NCBI RefSeq assembly: GCF_000092045.1
Contig: NC_007762.1
Coordinates: 130,230 to 194,229 of the forward strand
DNA length: 64,000 nucleotides
Reading direction: 5' to 3'
Source: Rhizobium etli CFN 42
GTDB lineage: Bacteria > Pseudomonadota > Alphaproteobacteria > Rhizobiales > Rhizobiaceae
Shown here piece after piece: positions 26,949 through 35,440 of this stretch. The translations under genes were made by a program, and so were the position numbers. The notes beneath the pieces were generated by a model. It made no database searches. It was not told the origin of the DNA and saw only the letters and a list, made by a program, of their open reading frames with translations. Position 1 is the stretch's first letter. The number at the start of each line of letters is the position of its first letter.

Positions 26949-27514
26949 GGTCCGACGCCATGCCGGACCTCCGTCCGCTCTGGTTTTGGAAGCGCTGCAG
27001 CATTCACATAGCTGCAGTGCACAAAAAGTGTTTTCCAAGTGGTCAAAAATCAAGCATAACGCACACAGCTGATGCACATGGCGGCTTTCCTCCCAGTTCC
27101 GCCGCAGCAGCTGTTCCCCTCTGGAGGTTTATTGACCTTCACACTTCATGGGCCGCGGTTTCCGCTGGCCCATTTTTTTATCTCCCATCTTATCCCGATC
27201 GATATCCAGTCGCGTGCAAGCCGACGCTTCAGCCGCCGAAATGAGAGGCAAGCAGGGGAGAGAAGAAGGAAGAGGGAGATGAACCGGTCGCAGAGCAGTC
27301 CGCCGGTCGCCGCTGACGCTCAACCGCCGCCTCCGCATCCCGGCCACTCGTCCTTCGCAGGGCTGTCAGACCCGCTCGTCCTTCGTGGCAGCAATGCTCG
27401 GCCGCAGTTGCACCCGACCGCCCGCTCCGCGGTCCGGGAATTGTCTTCGAAAAGAATGAAGACGCGAGAAGGGCCGGCAGAGGGCCGTGTCCAATCCCCG
27501 AGAAGGAGTATCCC
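26949..27514. other. Intergenic region with terminator and leader
   Basis: About 566 bases with no supportable gene. It holds a strong terminator (27048-27079). The rest up to the ParB-like gene is pyrimidine-rich and includes a possible promoter region, ending in GAGAAGGAG just before the ParB-like ATG at 27515. One plus-strand frame across 27072-27524 lacks family features and is not called. Confidence 0.5.
27048..27079 (+). terminator. Rho-independent terminator after the methyltransferase-helicase
   Basis: A stem ATGGGCCGCGG pairs with CCGC-T-GGCCCAT (one bulged base) around a 3-base TTT loop, followed by seven T residues (27073-27079). It ends transcription from the 21849-26948 gene. 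Confidence 0.85.
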
Positions 27515-29257
27515 ATGCAATTGATGAAGGTCGATCCGCGTGCGCTGAAGGACAACCCAGATAACACGCGCCAGTCGAAGTCGACGCCGCAGGCCGACGC
27601 CCTGCTTCTGGCGACGATCAAGGCCGTCGGCGTGATCCAGCCGCCAGTCATTTTCCCGGAAGCAGGCGGCAACGGCTACGTCATCGAAGCCGGCCACCGG
27701 CGCACCCGCATGGCGATCGCCGCCGGGATCGAGGAAATCGACGTGATCGTCGTCGAGGCGGCCAACGACAACGGCGCCATGCGCTCGATGGTCGAGAACA
27801 TCGCGCGCGAGCCGCTCAATCCGGTCGATCAATGGCGGGGCATCGAGCGGCTGGTCACGCTCGGCTGGACAGAGGAGGCGATCGCCGTGGCGCTTGCCCT
27901 CCCCGTCCGCCAGATCCGCAAGCTCCGTCTGCTCGCCAACGTGCTGCCTTCCATGCTCGACCAGATGGCGAAGGGGGACATGCCCAACGAGCAGCAACTG
28001 AGGACGATCGCGGCCGCATCGTCCGAGGAGCAGAAGGAGGTCTGGAAAGCCCACAAGCCGAAGAAGGGCGACACGGCAGCCTGGTGGCAGATCGCCAACG
28101 GCCTCTCGAAAACCCGCATGTATGCTCGCGATGCAAGCTTCGGCGACGATCTTCGCCTCGCTTACGGTATCGAGTGGGCCGAGGACCTGTTCGGCCCGGC
28201 CGATCAGGACAATCGCTACACCACCAATGTTGAGGCTTTCCTCGGCGCCCAGCAGGAGTGGATGGCGAGTAGCCTTCCGAAGAAGGGCGCAATCGTCGAG
28301 GTCAACAACTGGGGACAGCCCGACCTGCCCAAGAAGGCCGAACGCATCTACGGCAAGCCGGCCAAGGGCGATTGCACCGCGATGTATCTCGATCGCGACG
28401 GCAAGGTGCAGAGCGTCCACTACCGGATGCCGGAGCCAAGGAAAACCGATGGGCGACCCGGCCCCGCCGGTGACGCTTCGACGGAGCCCGACGACGACAT
28501 TAATGTCGTCGGCAAGACCAGGCCCGAGGTCACGCAGAAGGGCCAGGACATGATCGGTGATTTCCGTACCGATGCGCTGCATGAGGCGCTCGCCCGGGCG
28601 CCGATCGAGGATGACATGCTGATGGCGCTCCTGGTCATGGCCTTCGCCGGCACCAATGTTCGGGTCGATTCCGGCGCCAACGACACCGTGTTCGGGCCGA
28701 AGCGTTTCCAGCGTCATGTCGCGCGCCTCTATTCCGCGGATGGAAGCTTGTCGTTCGACATGGACAGCGTGCGTGTCGCCGCCCGCTCCGTTCTCATAGA
28801 TGTACTCTCATGCCGGCGCGGCATGTCGAACAGTGGCGTCGTCTCGCGCATTGCCGGTGACGCGATCGGCGCGGACGGTTTCCTTCCGAACATGGGAACA
28901 GAGGATTTCCTCTTGTGCCTGTCGCGTCAGGCGCTGGAAGCCGCAGCCAAGTCGGTCAATCTCGTCCCGCGGGCGCGAGTCCGCGAAACCCGCGCGGCAC
29001 TCGTCGACCACTTCGCGGCCGATGCTGCCTTCGTCCTTCGGGCGGCGCTGTTTGCGCCTGACCCGAAGGACATCGCAGATCTCATGAAACACACCGATGA
29101 TGTCGCGGGCGACGATAGCGACGGTGCTGAAGGCGAGAGCATCGGTGTCGACGGGCTCGATCCGATGGAGACGGGACATGACGATCCCGTCGCCGACCTG
29201 GTGAGTAATGCGGCCTCCGACGAGGAGGAAACTGCCTACGGCATCGCGGCGGAATAG
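27515..29257 (+). CDS. ParB/RepB N-terminal domain protein
   Basis: A 580-residue protein with a ParB-type nuclease/CTPase-like domain at residues 1-130: LKDNPDNTRQSKSTPQADAL, VIQPPVIFPE, VIEAGHRRTRMAIAAG and MVENIAREPLNPVDQ (the GHRR and ENIAR boxes). A helix-turn-helix follows (LGWTEEAIAVALALPVRQIRKL). The long C-terminal half (AWWQIANGLSKTRMYARDA, DDLFGP-like) is plasmid-specific, with an acidic tail. It is not the partition ParB of this plasmid, which is RepB. It is one of the large orphan ParB-like proteins near anti-restriction genes. GAGAAGGAG precedes the ATG and a terminator follows the stop. Confidence 0.85.
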   Translation: MQLMKVDPRALKDNPDNTRQSKSTPQADALLLATIKAVGVIQPPVIFPEAGGNGYVIEAGHRRTRMAIAAGIEEIDVIVVEAANDNGAMRSMVENIAREPLNPVDQWRGIERLVTLGWTEEAIAVALALPVRQIRKLRLLANVLPSMLDQMAKGDMPNEQQLRTIAAASSEEQKEVWKAHKPKKGDTAAWWQIANGLSKTRMYARDASFGDDLRLAYGIEWAEDLFGPADQDNRYTTNVEAFLGAQQEWMASSLPKKGAIVEVNNWGQPDLPKKAERIYGKPAKGDCTAMYLDRDGKVQSVHYRMPEPRKTDGRPGPAGDASTEPDDDINVVGKTRPEVTQKGQDMIGDFRTDALHEALARAPIEDDMLMALLVMAFAGTNVRVDSGANDTVFGPKRFQRHVARLYSADGSLSFDMDSVRVAARSVLIDVLSCRRGMSNSGVVSRIAGDAIGADGFLPNMGTEDFLLCLSRQALEAAAKSVNLVPRARVRETRAALVDHFAADAAFVLRAALFAPDPKDIADLMKHTDDVAGDDSDGAEGESIGVDGLDPMETGHDDPVADLVSNAASDEEETAYGIAAE

Positions 29258-29287
29258 CCGCCGCCCCGTCCTTCTCCGCTTGACCTT

Positions 29288-29320
29288 CCGCCGCCGGTCC
29301 TCCCGGCGGCGGTTTCGTTT
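29288..29320 (+). terminator. Terminator after the ParB-like gene
   Basis: A perfect 10-bp stem, CCGCCGCCGG (29288-29297) and CCGGCGGCGG (29303-29312), with a 5-base loop and then TTTCGTTT. It separates the ParB-like gene from the four-gene run that starts at 29352. Confidence 0.75.
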
Positions 29321-29351
29321 CCACCACCCGCAAAATTTGAAGGAGGATGCG

Positions 29352-29828
29352 ATGTCCGCGTCTCTGATTTATGATCTCGCCCCGATCGGCTCCACCGTTG
29401 CCTGGTCGGATGGTACCCCACGGCCGCCCGAGCGCCACAAGAAGAAGCTGTCAGCTTGGCAAACGCGCAATAGCCAAGGCCGGCTGATCCGCAAGGAAGG
29501 CAAGCGCGGCGTCGGCGCCACCAGCCTGACACCGTGTTTCACGCTGCATGAAGGCAATCTCGGCGCAAATGGCATCATTACCGTCCGGATCCACCGGACC
29601 TTTTCGCTCGACAGCGGCCTGACGTTCAAAGTCGTCGAGCGTCCCACCCTTGGATCTGTTCGCATCTTCGATCGCCCCGGCGCCAATGCCGAACTCGTTC
29701 ACCTGGCAACGCATCGGCAGGCGGCTGCGGAATGGCTCAGCCGGCATGGATATCCCCACGCCATTCTCGAGGAGGTGACTGCCGACGAGGTCGCCGCCGA
29801 TCATATCGAAGGGAGGGCTGCAGCATGA
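29352..29828 (+). CDS. Unknown plasmid protein, first gene of a coupled run
   Basis: A 158-residue protein starting MSASLIYDLAPIGSTVAWSDG, with GAAGGAGG nine bases before the ATG. It has a basic N-terminal half (HKKKLSAWQTRNSQGRLIRK) and a beta-rich second half (GIITVRIHRTFSLDSGLTFKV). I do not recognise a family motif. The stop overlaps the next gene by ATGA, so the two are translationally coupled. Confidence 0.75.
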   Translation: MSASLIYDLAPIGSTVAWSDGTPRPPERHKKKLSAWQTRNSQGRLIRKEGKRGVGATSLTPCFTLHEGNLGANGIITVRIHRTFSLDSGLTFKVVERPTLGSVRIFDRPGANAELVHLATHRQAAAEWLSRHGYPHAILEEVTADEVAADHIEGRAAA

Positions 29829-30709
29829 CTATGCTTCCTTCGCAATCCTTCGAAGTCTCCGCCCCTGACGCATCAGGGGCGGAGTTCGGCAGAAGCGCCG
29901 ACGGCATGGCTGTCGCGCGTGTCGGCGATCACGTCTTTGCTTTGGTTCCCGCCCGGGATGGCCGGTATTTTCTTGCCAGCGCCTGGCGCGTGTCACGGCC
30001 GCTTTCCGAACTGAAGCGCGATGATTTCTATTCGCACCACGGCTCTGTCGAGGGCGAAGCCGCTTTCCGCAACCGCATGATCGAACAGGCCGGACACAGC
30101 CGGGAACTGCGGCTGCTATCCCGCCAGACCGTCCGGGTGACCTGCAGCACGCCATGGGGGCCGTCGCAGGGCGCCACCGTCTACGCGGACGGAATTGTCT
30201 GTCATACGACGGCAGGTCATGGCGGCTTCAGGCTCTCCGACGCCCGCAATGCCAAGGTCCACCCGATGCTCAGGACAGATGGTGGCTGGTATGAAGAGGA
30301 CGCCGCCTGGGCAATCGTCGCCCTCACGTATCCCGACCTGTTCACGACCTATGAGCGCAAGTGCGCCGACAAGACGATCCGCGACAGCTGGCCGGATGCC
30401 TGGGAAACGATCTTCGGTCGGTCGCTCGCACCCGGCGAATCGTACGAGAAGGACGCCCAGGCGTTCGCACGGGAACATCTCGGCGACTGGATCGTCATCG
30501 CGGCACTTCGTTCGGACCATCATCCTGGTATGACCGAGGTGATCGCCACCATCGGCGGCACGCGCGGCGAGCGAGTGGAAGAGCGCCGGTTTCTGGTGCC
30601 GAGCGACGAGTATGTGGTCGGCCGCTTCGGATTCATCATCGATGAGACACGGCATGCCATCTATGAGGGTTCCTCCAGCTTCGCCGCATGGCGCGGGAGG
30701 GCGGCATGA
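29825..30709 (+). CDS. DUF7007-like protein
   Basis: A 294-residue protein starting MTMLPSQSFEVSAPDASGAE. It has a conserved core with VRVTCSTPWGPSQGATVYADGI, HTTAGHGGFRLSDARNAKVH and GGWYEEDAAWAIVALTYPDLF, the signature of the DUF7007 proteins of alphaproteobacterial plasmids. No catalytic triad is evident, though the His-Thr-Thr-x-Gly-His motif is striking. It overlaps both neighbours by ATGA, so it is the second gene of a tightly coupled run of four. Confidence 0.75.
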   Translation: MTMLPSQSFEVSAPDASGAEFGRSADGMAVARVGDHVFALVPARDGRYFLASAWRVSRPLSELKRDDFYSHHGSVEGEAAFRNRMIEQAGHSRELRLLSRQTVRVTCSTPWGPSQGATVYADGIVCHTTAGHGGFRLSDARNAKVHPMLRTDGGWYEEDAAWAIVALTYPDLFTTYERKCADKTIRDSWPDAWETIFGRSLAPGESYEKDAQAFAREHLGDWIVIAALRSDHHPGMTEVIATIGGTRGERVEERRFLVPSDEYVVGRFGFIIDETRHAIYEGSSSFAAWRGRAA

Positions 30710-31065
30710 TGTCCAATCCCGAGCAACGCGCCGCGCAGTTTACCAGAATGGAATCGGCGCGACGGCAGACCCAGCACCAGCTCGATCTGATCGACCGGCA
30801 GATCACGCGACGCATGACGACGATCATTCCCCAGCTTGGTCGCCGTCACTTCGGATATCGTCGCGGCAAGGCGCCCGAGCCGGGCGTCTTTCTCGAACGC
30901 TACCGGGCCAATCTGGCAGCGATTACCGCCGAGCGTCAGCCGGAAATCGACGCGCTTTCGAGAAAACTCGCCCGACAGGATGCGGCAATCGCGGCGCTGC
31001 GGGCGAGAGCCGGTTCCGACGGCACAGTCGTGACCGCTACCGGCCCGGGAGGTAGGAAGCCATGA
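30706..31065 (+). CDS. Small coiled-coil protein
   Basis: A 119-residue protein with two ATG codons at 30706 and 30709, the first overlapping the preceding stop. Heptad-like helices with many Gln and Arg (SARRQTQHQLDLIDRQITRR, and PEIDALSRKLARQDAAIAAL) suggest a coiled coil. No domain is recognised. It overlaps the next gene by ATGA. Confidence 0.7.
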   Translation: MMSNPEQRAAQFTRMESARRQTQHQLDLIDRQITRRMTTIIPQLGRRHFGYRRGKAPEPGVFLERYRANLAAITAERQPEIDALSRKLARQDAAIAALRARAGSDGTVVTATGPGGRKP

Positions 31066-31469
31066 GCACGATCGGAGACCTGGAGCGAAGAGCAGGTATC
31101 GGCGCATCACCGGCGGAGCGAACCGCTTTCTGGCGGCAGTTCCATCACCTCGAAGGCGAAGCCTGCCTCAAGGCAGGTGTCGCGGAACTCAGGCGGCTGA
31201 TCGCTCTAAGGGAAGCACGGGTGGATCCTAGGCCAAAAACGCGCGCCCTTCGTCGCACACGCGAAACCCTGCCGCCTTTGACGCTGGAACAGGAAGCAGC
31301 ACTTCATGCCTATGCCGCCAGGCACGGACGGCGCTGGAAATCGATCCTCAACAACGCCTGGATGGGCGGGCCGCCGCATGATGACGGTGGTCTGCTTCGC
31401 GGTATTCGTAACTCGCACGGTCCGACCTGGCTGCAATCCTACCGGTTGCCGAAGCCGGTCAAGCGATAG
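31062..31469 (+). CDS. Unknown plasmid protein, last of the coupled run
   Basis: A 135-residue basic protein, MSTIGDLERRAGIGASPAER, with the C-terminal motif ARHGRRWKSILNNAWMGGPP, then GLLRGIRNSHGPTWL. That C-terminal pattern recurs in small proteins encoded on rhizobial plasmids, but I know of no function. It starts at the ATGA overlapping the coiled-coil gene and ends the four-gene run at 29352-31469. Confidence 0.7.
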   Translation: MSTIGDLERRAGIGASPAERTAFWRQFHHLEGEACLKAGVAELRRLIALREARVDPRPKTRALRRTRETLPPLTLEQEAALHAYAARHGRRWKSILNNAWMGGPPHDDGGLLRGIRNSHGPTWLQSYRLPKPVKR

Positions 31470-31543
31470 GCCGAGCGCTTGACGTCAGCGAGCCGGAAAG
31501 GCGGAGAGAGGCGGCGGCGCCTGTCATTTCGTTCGAGGACGTC

Positions 31544-31798
31544 ATGATCCCTACCCTGCCGGATCGCCCTTCGGTTTTGCTGCGGTCTGAACCGGCGGCC
31601 GTGCGCTTCAAGGCCGCTGTCGCGCCGCGGGGCGGCCGGACCCCGCCGTCCTTCGCGGAGCAGGCTCGCGTGCTCTATCGAGGGCAGTGTGCCCTCTTCG
31701 CCCGCAAACCGGCTCCGCTCGTCCAGGCAGGGCCGGACCCTGAAACGCCCGTCTTCCGCCGGAGCGGGGCGACCGCACCGAAGGGCAAGCCGGCATGA
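31544..31798 (+). CDS. Doubtful small ORF
   Basis: An 84-codon plus-strand frame, MIPTLPDRPSVLLRSEPAAV, rich in Pro, Arg and Ala. It lacks a good ribosome site and has no recognised motif. It fills the space between two better-supported genes and ends 38 bases before the next start. It may be leader DNA rather than a gene. Confidence 0.25.
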   Translation: MIPTLPDRPSVLLRSEPAAVRFKAAVAPRGGRTPPSFAEQARVLYRGQCALFARKPAPLVQAGPDPETPVFRRSGATAPKGKPA

Positions 31799-31836
31799 GC
31801 CGGAGCCCGTTCGGACGACCTCGAAAGGAAACGATC

Positions 31837-32424
31837 ATGGCCAAGCCCGCACCCTCCTCTCGCCAATCCGCCCGCGTCGTGCAACTGCGCAAGGGCGCCA
31901 CCATCGAGATGGTCCGGCTGACGTGCCCGGACGCCAGCCAGGCGCTGAAGATCGCCGAGAGTTTCGGCACCGCGGTCATTGACAGCGACGGCATCCGCGA
32001 ACTGCACGAACGGCTCGTCATCGAGACCGCCGATGCGCTCGGTGATGGCCTGGGCGACAAGGCGATGCAGATCCACCTGCAGCGGATCGTCGGCGCTTTC
32101 GTCGGCTCTGCCCACGGCGCCGGGCAGTTCTACAGCCGCGCTGTCACCGAGGCGCGCGATGCTACCGCCAAGGCCGCCAACGATGCCCGCGACGAGGACC
32201 TCGACGGCCCCGTCGGCTTTGACAGCGCCGCCCAGCGCAAGCGCGAATTCGCCGCCGACATGGGCATACAGGCCCATTCGCTCAGAATGGCGGCTGAGGG
32301 CGCAGTTGCCGCGTATGCCCAGGTGATCGGCGAGACCTGGAAGCCGTTCGACCGGCCCGTCGAGCAGCCGGGCCACTCGCTGAACCGCAAGGCCGCCGAA
32401 GCGCAGATCTCGGCCTTCGACTAG
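31837..32424 (+). CDS. Unknown plasmid protein (195 residues)
   Basis: Starts MAKPAPSSRQSARVVQLRKG, with GAAAGGAA at a suitable distance. The predicted fold is mostly helical: DASQALKIAESFGTAVIDSD, GDGLGDKAMQIHLQRIVGAF, GAGQFYSRAVTEARDATAKA, and a conserved-looking end WKPFDRPVEQPGHSLNRKAA. No membrane segment. The family is not recognised. A strong hairpin follows the stop. Confidence 0.75.
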   Translation: MAKPAPSSRQSARVVQLRKGATIEMVRLTCPDASQALKIAESFGTAVIDSDGIRELHERLVIETADALGDGLGDKAMQIHLQRIVGAFVGSAHGAGQFYSRAVTEARDATAKAANDARDEDLDGPVGFDSAAQRKREFAADMGIQAHSLRMAAEGAVAAYAQVIGETWKPFDRPVEQPGHSLNRKAAEAQISAFD

Positions 32425-32465
32425 GCCCTGCCGGCGGGGCTCCGGCCCCCGCCCTCCGATAAACG

Positions 32466-32504
32466 CGAGAACGGCCGGTTCCCGGGCGGAGCCGGCTGTT
32501 CTCG
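32466..32504 (+). terminator. Strong hairpin after the 195-residue gene
   Basis: CGAGAACGGCCGG (32466-32478) pairs with CCGGCTGTTCTCG (32492-32504), 13 pairs with one G-U, around a 13-base loop. There is no T tract, so Rho-independent function is uncertain. The rest of 32425-32722 is leader DNA for ardC, with further short inverted repeats but no gene. Confidence 0.55.
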
Positions 32505-32722
32505 TGTCGCTGACACGGTCAATCGGGAACGGAAATCAGGCAATCGCCCGTAGCGGCCCGTTCCGCTTGTCGGGTCTGCAGGAGCCACCGGCAGATGCAA
32601 CGGCTTCGCCGTCCTCCACTTCGTTACGGCCGTTCCGGTGCATCCGCCGGCTGACTTGCTTCTGCTTTCGCCCCTCCGTAACGGGCCGCGATGGGCGCGG
32701 CCTCAAAACCGGAGGCTTGAAG

Positions 32723-33646
32723 ATGAGCAATACTGAGAAACAACGGGGCGATCTCTATACCCGCATCACTGACAGAATCGTTGAGGATCTGGCGAAGGGC
32801 GTGCGGCCGTGGATGAAGCCATGGAACGCCGAGAACACGACCGGCCGTATTACCCGGCCGCTGCGTCATAACGGGCAGCCATATTCGGGCGTCAACGTGC
32901 TGCTTCTCTGGTCGGAGGGCAACGCCCGGGGATATGAGTCATCTACGTGGATGACGTTCAAGCAGGCCCTCGAACTGGGTGCTGCCGTCCGCAAGGGCGA
33001 GACGGGTGCCATGGTCGTCTTCGCCAGCCGGTTCACCAAGTCCGAAACCGATGGAAATGGCGGCGAGGTCGAGCGGGAGATTCCTTTCCTGAAAGCCTAC
33101 AGTGTCTTCAACGTCGAACAGATCGATGGCCTCCCCGACCAATATTATCACCGGCCGGCACTTGGTCCGGATCCGATCAAGCGCATCGAGGATGCCGACC
33201 GGTTCTTTCGCAACACTGGTGCCGTGATCCGCCACGGTGGCAACCAGGCCTTCTACGCGCCGGCCGCCGACATCATCCAGATGCCGCCGTTTGAGAGCTT
33301 CAAGGATGCGGCAAGCTATTACGCGACCTTGAGTCATGAAGTCACCCATTGGACGGCGCCGGCGCATCGCCTCGGCCGCGATCTCAGCCGCTATGCCAAG
33401 GACAAATCCGAGCGGGCGCGAGAGGAACTGATTGCTGAACTCGGCAGCTGCTTCCTGTGCGCCGATCTCGGCATTGTTCCCGAGGTCGAGCCCCGCCCCG
33501 ATCACGCCTCGTACGTCGGCTCCTGGCTCAAGGTCCTCAGCGACGACAGGCGGGCTCTCTTTCAGGCGGCGGCGCATGCGCAGCGGGCCGTAAGTTTCCT
33601 GCATGGCCTACAGCCCGAACGTGCTGACGACCGGCTCGCTGCCTGA
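32723..33646 (+). CDS. ardC: ArdC-family antirestriction protein
   Basis: A 307-residue protein with the ArdC N-terminal single-stranded-DNA-binding domain (RGDLYTRITDRIVEDLAKG, PWMKPWNAE, YSGVNVLLLW) and a C-terminal zincin-like metallopeptidase domain: TLSHEVTHWTAPAHRLGRD contains the H-E-x-x-H zinc motif, with a downstream Glu in REELIAELGSCFLCADLG. ArdC proteins protect entering single-stranded plasmid DNA from restriction. The ATG at 32723 has GGAGG upstream. Its place on the inferred entry side of oriT fits a role on arrival in a new host. Confidence 0.9.
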   Translation: MSNTEKQRGDLYTRITDRIVEDLAKGVRPWMKPWNAENTTGRITRPLRHNGQPYSGVNVLLLWSEGNARGYESSTWMTFKQALELGAAVRKGETGAMVVFASRFTKSETDGNGGEVEREIPFLKAYSVFNVEQIDGLPDQYYHRPALGPDPIKRIEDADRFFRNTGAVIRHGGNQAFYAPAADIIQMPPFESFKDAASYYATLSHEVTHWTAPAHRLGRDLSRYAKDKSERAREELIAELGSCFLCADLGIVPEVEPRPDHASYVGSWLKVLSDDRRALFQAAAHAQRAVSFLHGLQPERADDRLAA

Positions 33647-33651
33647 GGACT

Positions 33652-33828
33652 TTAGCGTCGGTCGCTGGTCTCGTCAGCGGCCGGCACCTGTTCGGGCTTC
33701 AACGCGGAGAGCGTGTCAGGATCAGCCGTAAGGTCCAGCTTGCCCCAGATCGAGGTTTTCCGGTCGGTCGGCTTGAGCTTCCGGGACGGCTTGATTTCGA
33801 CGACAAACGGCTTTGGCTGCTGACGCAT
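33652..33828 (-). CDS. Small conserved basic protein
   Basis: A 58-residue minus-strand protein, MRQQPKPFVVEIKPSRKLKP, then TSIWGKLDLTADPDTLSAL. A GGAGGAT ribosome site precedes the ATG. Very similar small proteins (KPFVVEIK, KxSIWG) are, from memory, common on rhizobial plasmids. It is the only minus-strand gene between 19.6 and 36.4 kb and ends six bases from the ardC stop, tail to tail. Function unknown. The Lys/Arg content suggests nucleic-acid binding. Confidence 0.65.
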   Translation of the reverse strand: MRQQPKPFVVEIKPSRKLKPTDRKTSIWGKLDLTADPDTLSALKPEQVPAADETSDRR

Positions 33829-34308
33829 AGATCCTCCAGGCGACGATTCGCGAGCACGACGATAGCCCGAAGAGCGGCCAACGCAACGCCCTTGTTCGGC
33901 GATGCCCGGACGTTTGATTTTGACATGTGGACAGGGCGGCGGATCCCCCGTCGCAGGGATCCGGCAGGCAGTCGGGGAGTGGCTGCCATCGACATATTCC
34001 CTTGGCGGCTCAGCCAGGCCCGTCCTTCGCGGGCTCGATGAGGCATGTCTGACCGGAGAACGGCTTCGCCTCGATCGTCCTCCCGCAACGGCCATGCGAA
34101 ACTTTCTTCCCCTGGCGGCGGCGCCGCCATTCCTCGCGCGGCAACAAAGTTTCTCTTGGCCGCCCTCCATTTCATTCCGGCCCTACGAGCCACCCCATTG
34201 CGCAGGCGCAACGGGGACCCCGGGGGTGCGGGCCGATCGTCCCCGATCCTTGCGACAGCCATCGAGGCCGCGATGGGCGCGGCCCGAAACGGCAAAAGGA
34301 ATACGACA
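33829..34308 (+). promoter_or_regulatory. Structured leader region ahead of the DUF736 gene
   Basis: No gene is supported in this 480-base gap, although chance frames cover it. It holds a perfect inverted repeat GAAACTTT (34098-34105) with AAAGTTTC (34146-34153) around a GC-rich 40-base loop, and near its end AAAAGGAA as the DUF736 ribosome site. It also carries outward signals for the small minus-strand gene (GGAGGAT next to 33828). It resembles in plan the leaders at 34772 and 35282. Confidence 0.45.
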
Positions 34309-34617
34309 ATGGCAACCATCGGCACCTTCACCTCCACCGAAACCGGCTTCAACGGCTCGATCCGCACGCTCGCCCTCAACGTCAAGGCCCGCATCGCCCG
34401 CATCGAGAACCCCTCCGACAAGGGTCCGCACTACCGCATCTACGCCGGCAATGTCGAGCTGGGCGCGGCCTGGCAGAAGCGCTCCGAGCAGGATCGCGAC
34501 TATCTCTCGGTCAAGCTCGACGACCCGAGCTTCCCCGCTCCGATCTACGCGACGCTCACCGAGGTCGAGGGCGAGGACGGCTACCAGCTGATCTGGTCCC
34601 GCCCCAACCGGGACTGA
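34309..34617 (+). CDS. DUF736 family protein
   Basis: A 102-residue protein, [60 protein letters not shown], and [20 protein letters not shown], which is a full DUF736 domain. The family is common on alphaproteobacterial plasmids and genomic islands near transfer genes. Its function is unknown. It has its own long leader and is followed by a perfect terminator, so it is probably a single-gene transcription unit. Confidence 0.9.
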   Translation: MATIGTFTSTETGFNGSIRTLALNVKARIARIENPSDKGPHYRIYAGNVELGAAWQKRSEQDRDYLSVKLDDPSFPAPIYATLTEVEGEDGYQLIWSRPNRD

Positions 34618-34667
34618 GGCCCCGGACGGCCCCGCCACCGAGGCGGGGCCAACCGGCCACAAAGACA

Positions 34668-34704
34668 AGCAGGCGGCAGGCATCGAGCCTGCCGCCTGCT
34701 TTTT
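34668..34704 (+). terminator. Rho-independent terminator after DUF736
   Basis: A perfect 13-bp stem AGCAGGCGGCAGG / CCTGCCGCCTGCT with a 7-base loop (34681-34687), running into TTTT. Confidence 0.88.
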
Positions 34705-34771
34705 CGGTGCGATGCGGAACCGGAATATGTCTGCTCAGTGGATGCTATCGTGCCGGGAGGAAATGCCGGCC

Positions 34772-34880
34772 TCAAGGACGAGCGGTTCCCCCAATTTAGC
34801 CTCCGCTCCGGTTCCCTCCGCTCCAACAAAATCGGCTCCCCCCACTCGCCGGCTCCGCCGGTCGCTTGTGCGCTCCTTGA
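34772..34880 (+). promoter_or_regulatory. Leader repeat, copy 1
   Basis: Bounded by TCAAGGA (34772-34778) and its complement TCCTTGA (34874-34880). Inside are GGTTCCCCCAATTT and, 30 bases on, AAAATCGGCTCCCCC. The same ordered blocks occur at 35282-35387 ahead of the next gene. The copy ends about 60 bases before the small gene at 34940. No gene is supported in 34705-34939. Confidence 0.6.
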
Positions 34881-34939
34881 CCCCGCCACCTCTTCCCGCC
34901 CCGCCGTCTCGTCTTTCACGAACTCAAGGAGATGAGACG

Positions 34940-35104
34940 ATGACCATCGAACAGCACATCGAGGAACTGCGGGCCGAGTTGAGGAACGCCTGCGACGCCG
35001 CCGAGCGGCGCCAGATCGAAGCGGAGCTTCAGCTCGCCCAGGCCGACCTGACCGTGGCGCTTGCCGAACAGGACGGCACCATCGAAGCCGAGCCGCCTTT
35101 CTGA
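34940..35104 (+). CDS. Small helical protein (54 residues)
   Basis: Starts MTIEQHIEELRAELRNACDA, with CAAGGAG upstream, and continues AAERRQIEAELQLAQADLTV. The whole protein looks like one amphipathic, probably coiled-coil helix. Similar short helical proteins occur on rhizobial plasmids. No function is known to me. It has the first copy of the leader repeat upstream and the second copy downstream. Confidence 0.65.
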   Translation: MTIEQHIEELRAELRNACDAAERRQIEAELQLAQADLTVALAEQDGTIEAEPPF

Positions 35105-35281
35105 GGCGGCTCTCATTCTGCTGGATCATGAGCCGGTCCGCCGGATCGACCGGCCTCCCGGCTGTCAGGGGTTTCACCCCCTCGACAATCTTGCCGGCTC
35201 GCGCCGGATACGGTCACGTCCCCTCCAGGGCCGTGGGTCTCTTCTCTCTCTGACGTCCCATGGTACTCCAGCAAATCCGGC

Positions 35282-35387
35282 GTCAAGGACGGCGCGGTCT
35301 CCCCCAATTTTTCCGCCGCTGCGTTGCACTTCGCTTCCCGAAAAAATCGGTTCCCCCGCTTGCGAGCCGCGTTCCGCGCTCCTTGAC
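35282..35387 (+). promoter_or_regulatory. Leader repeat, copy 2
   Basis: GTCAAGGA (35282-35289) pairs with TCCTTGAC (35380-35387). Between them lie GGTCTCCCCCAATTTTTCC and GAAAAAATCGGTTCCCCC in the same order and spacing as in copy 1. The inner TTTTTC/GAAAAA can also pair. It ends about 53 bases upstream of the gene at 35441. The rest of 35105-35440 has no gene. Confidence 0.6.
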
Positions 35388-35440
35388 CCCTCTTTGCCAC
35401 GGAGTGGCCGATCTCCGTCATCAACGAAGGAGATCACATC

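Noticed and set aside
27320..28717. Minus-strand frame of 465 codons over the ParB-like gene
   Set aside because: Mirror of a strongly biased coding strand. The plus strand has the ParB boxes and ribosome site.
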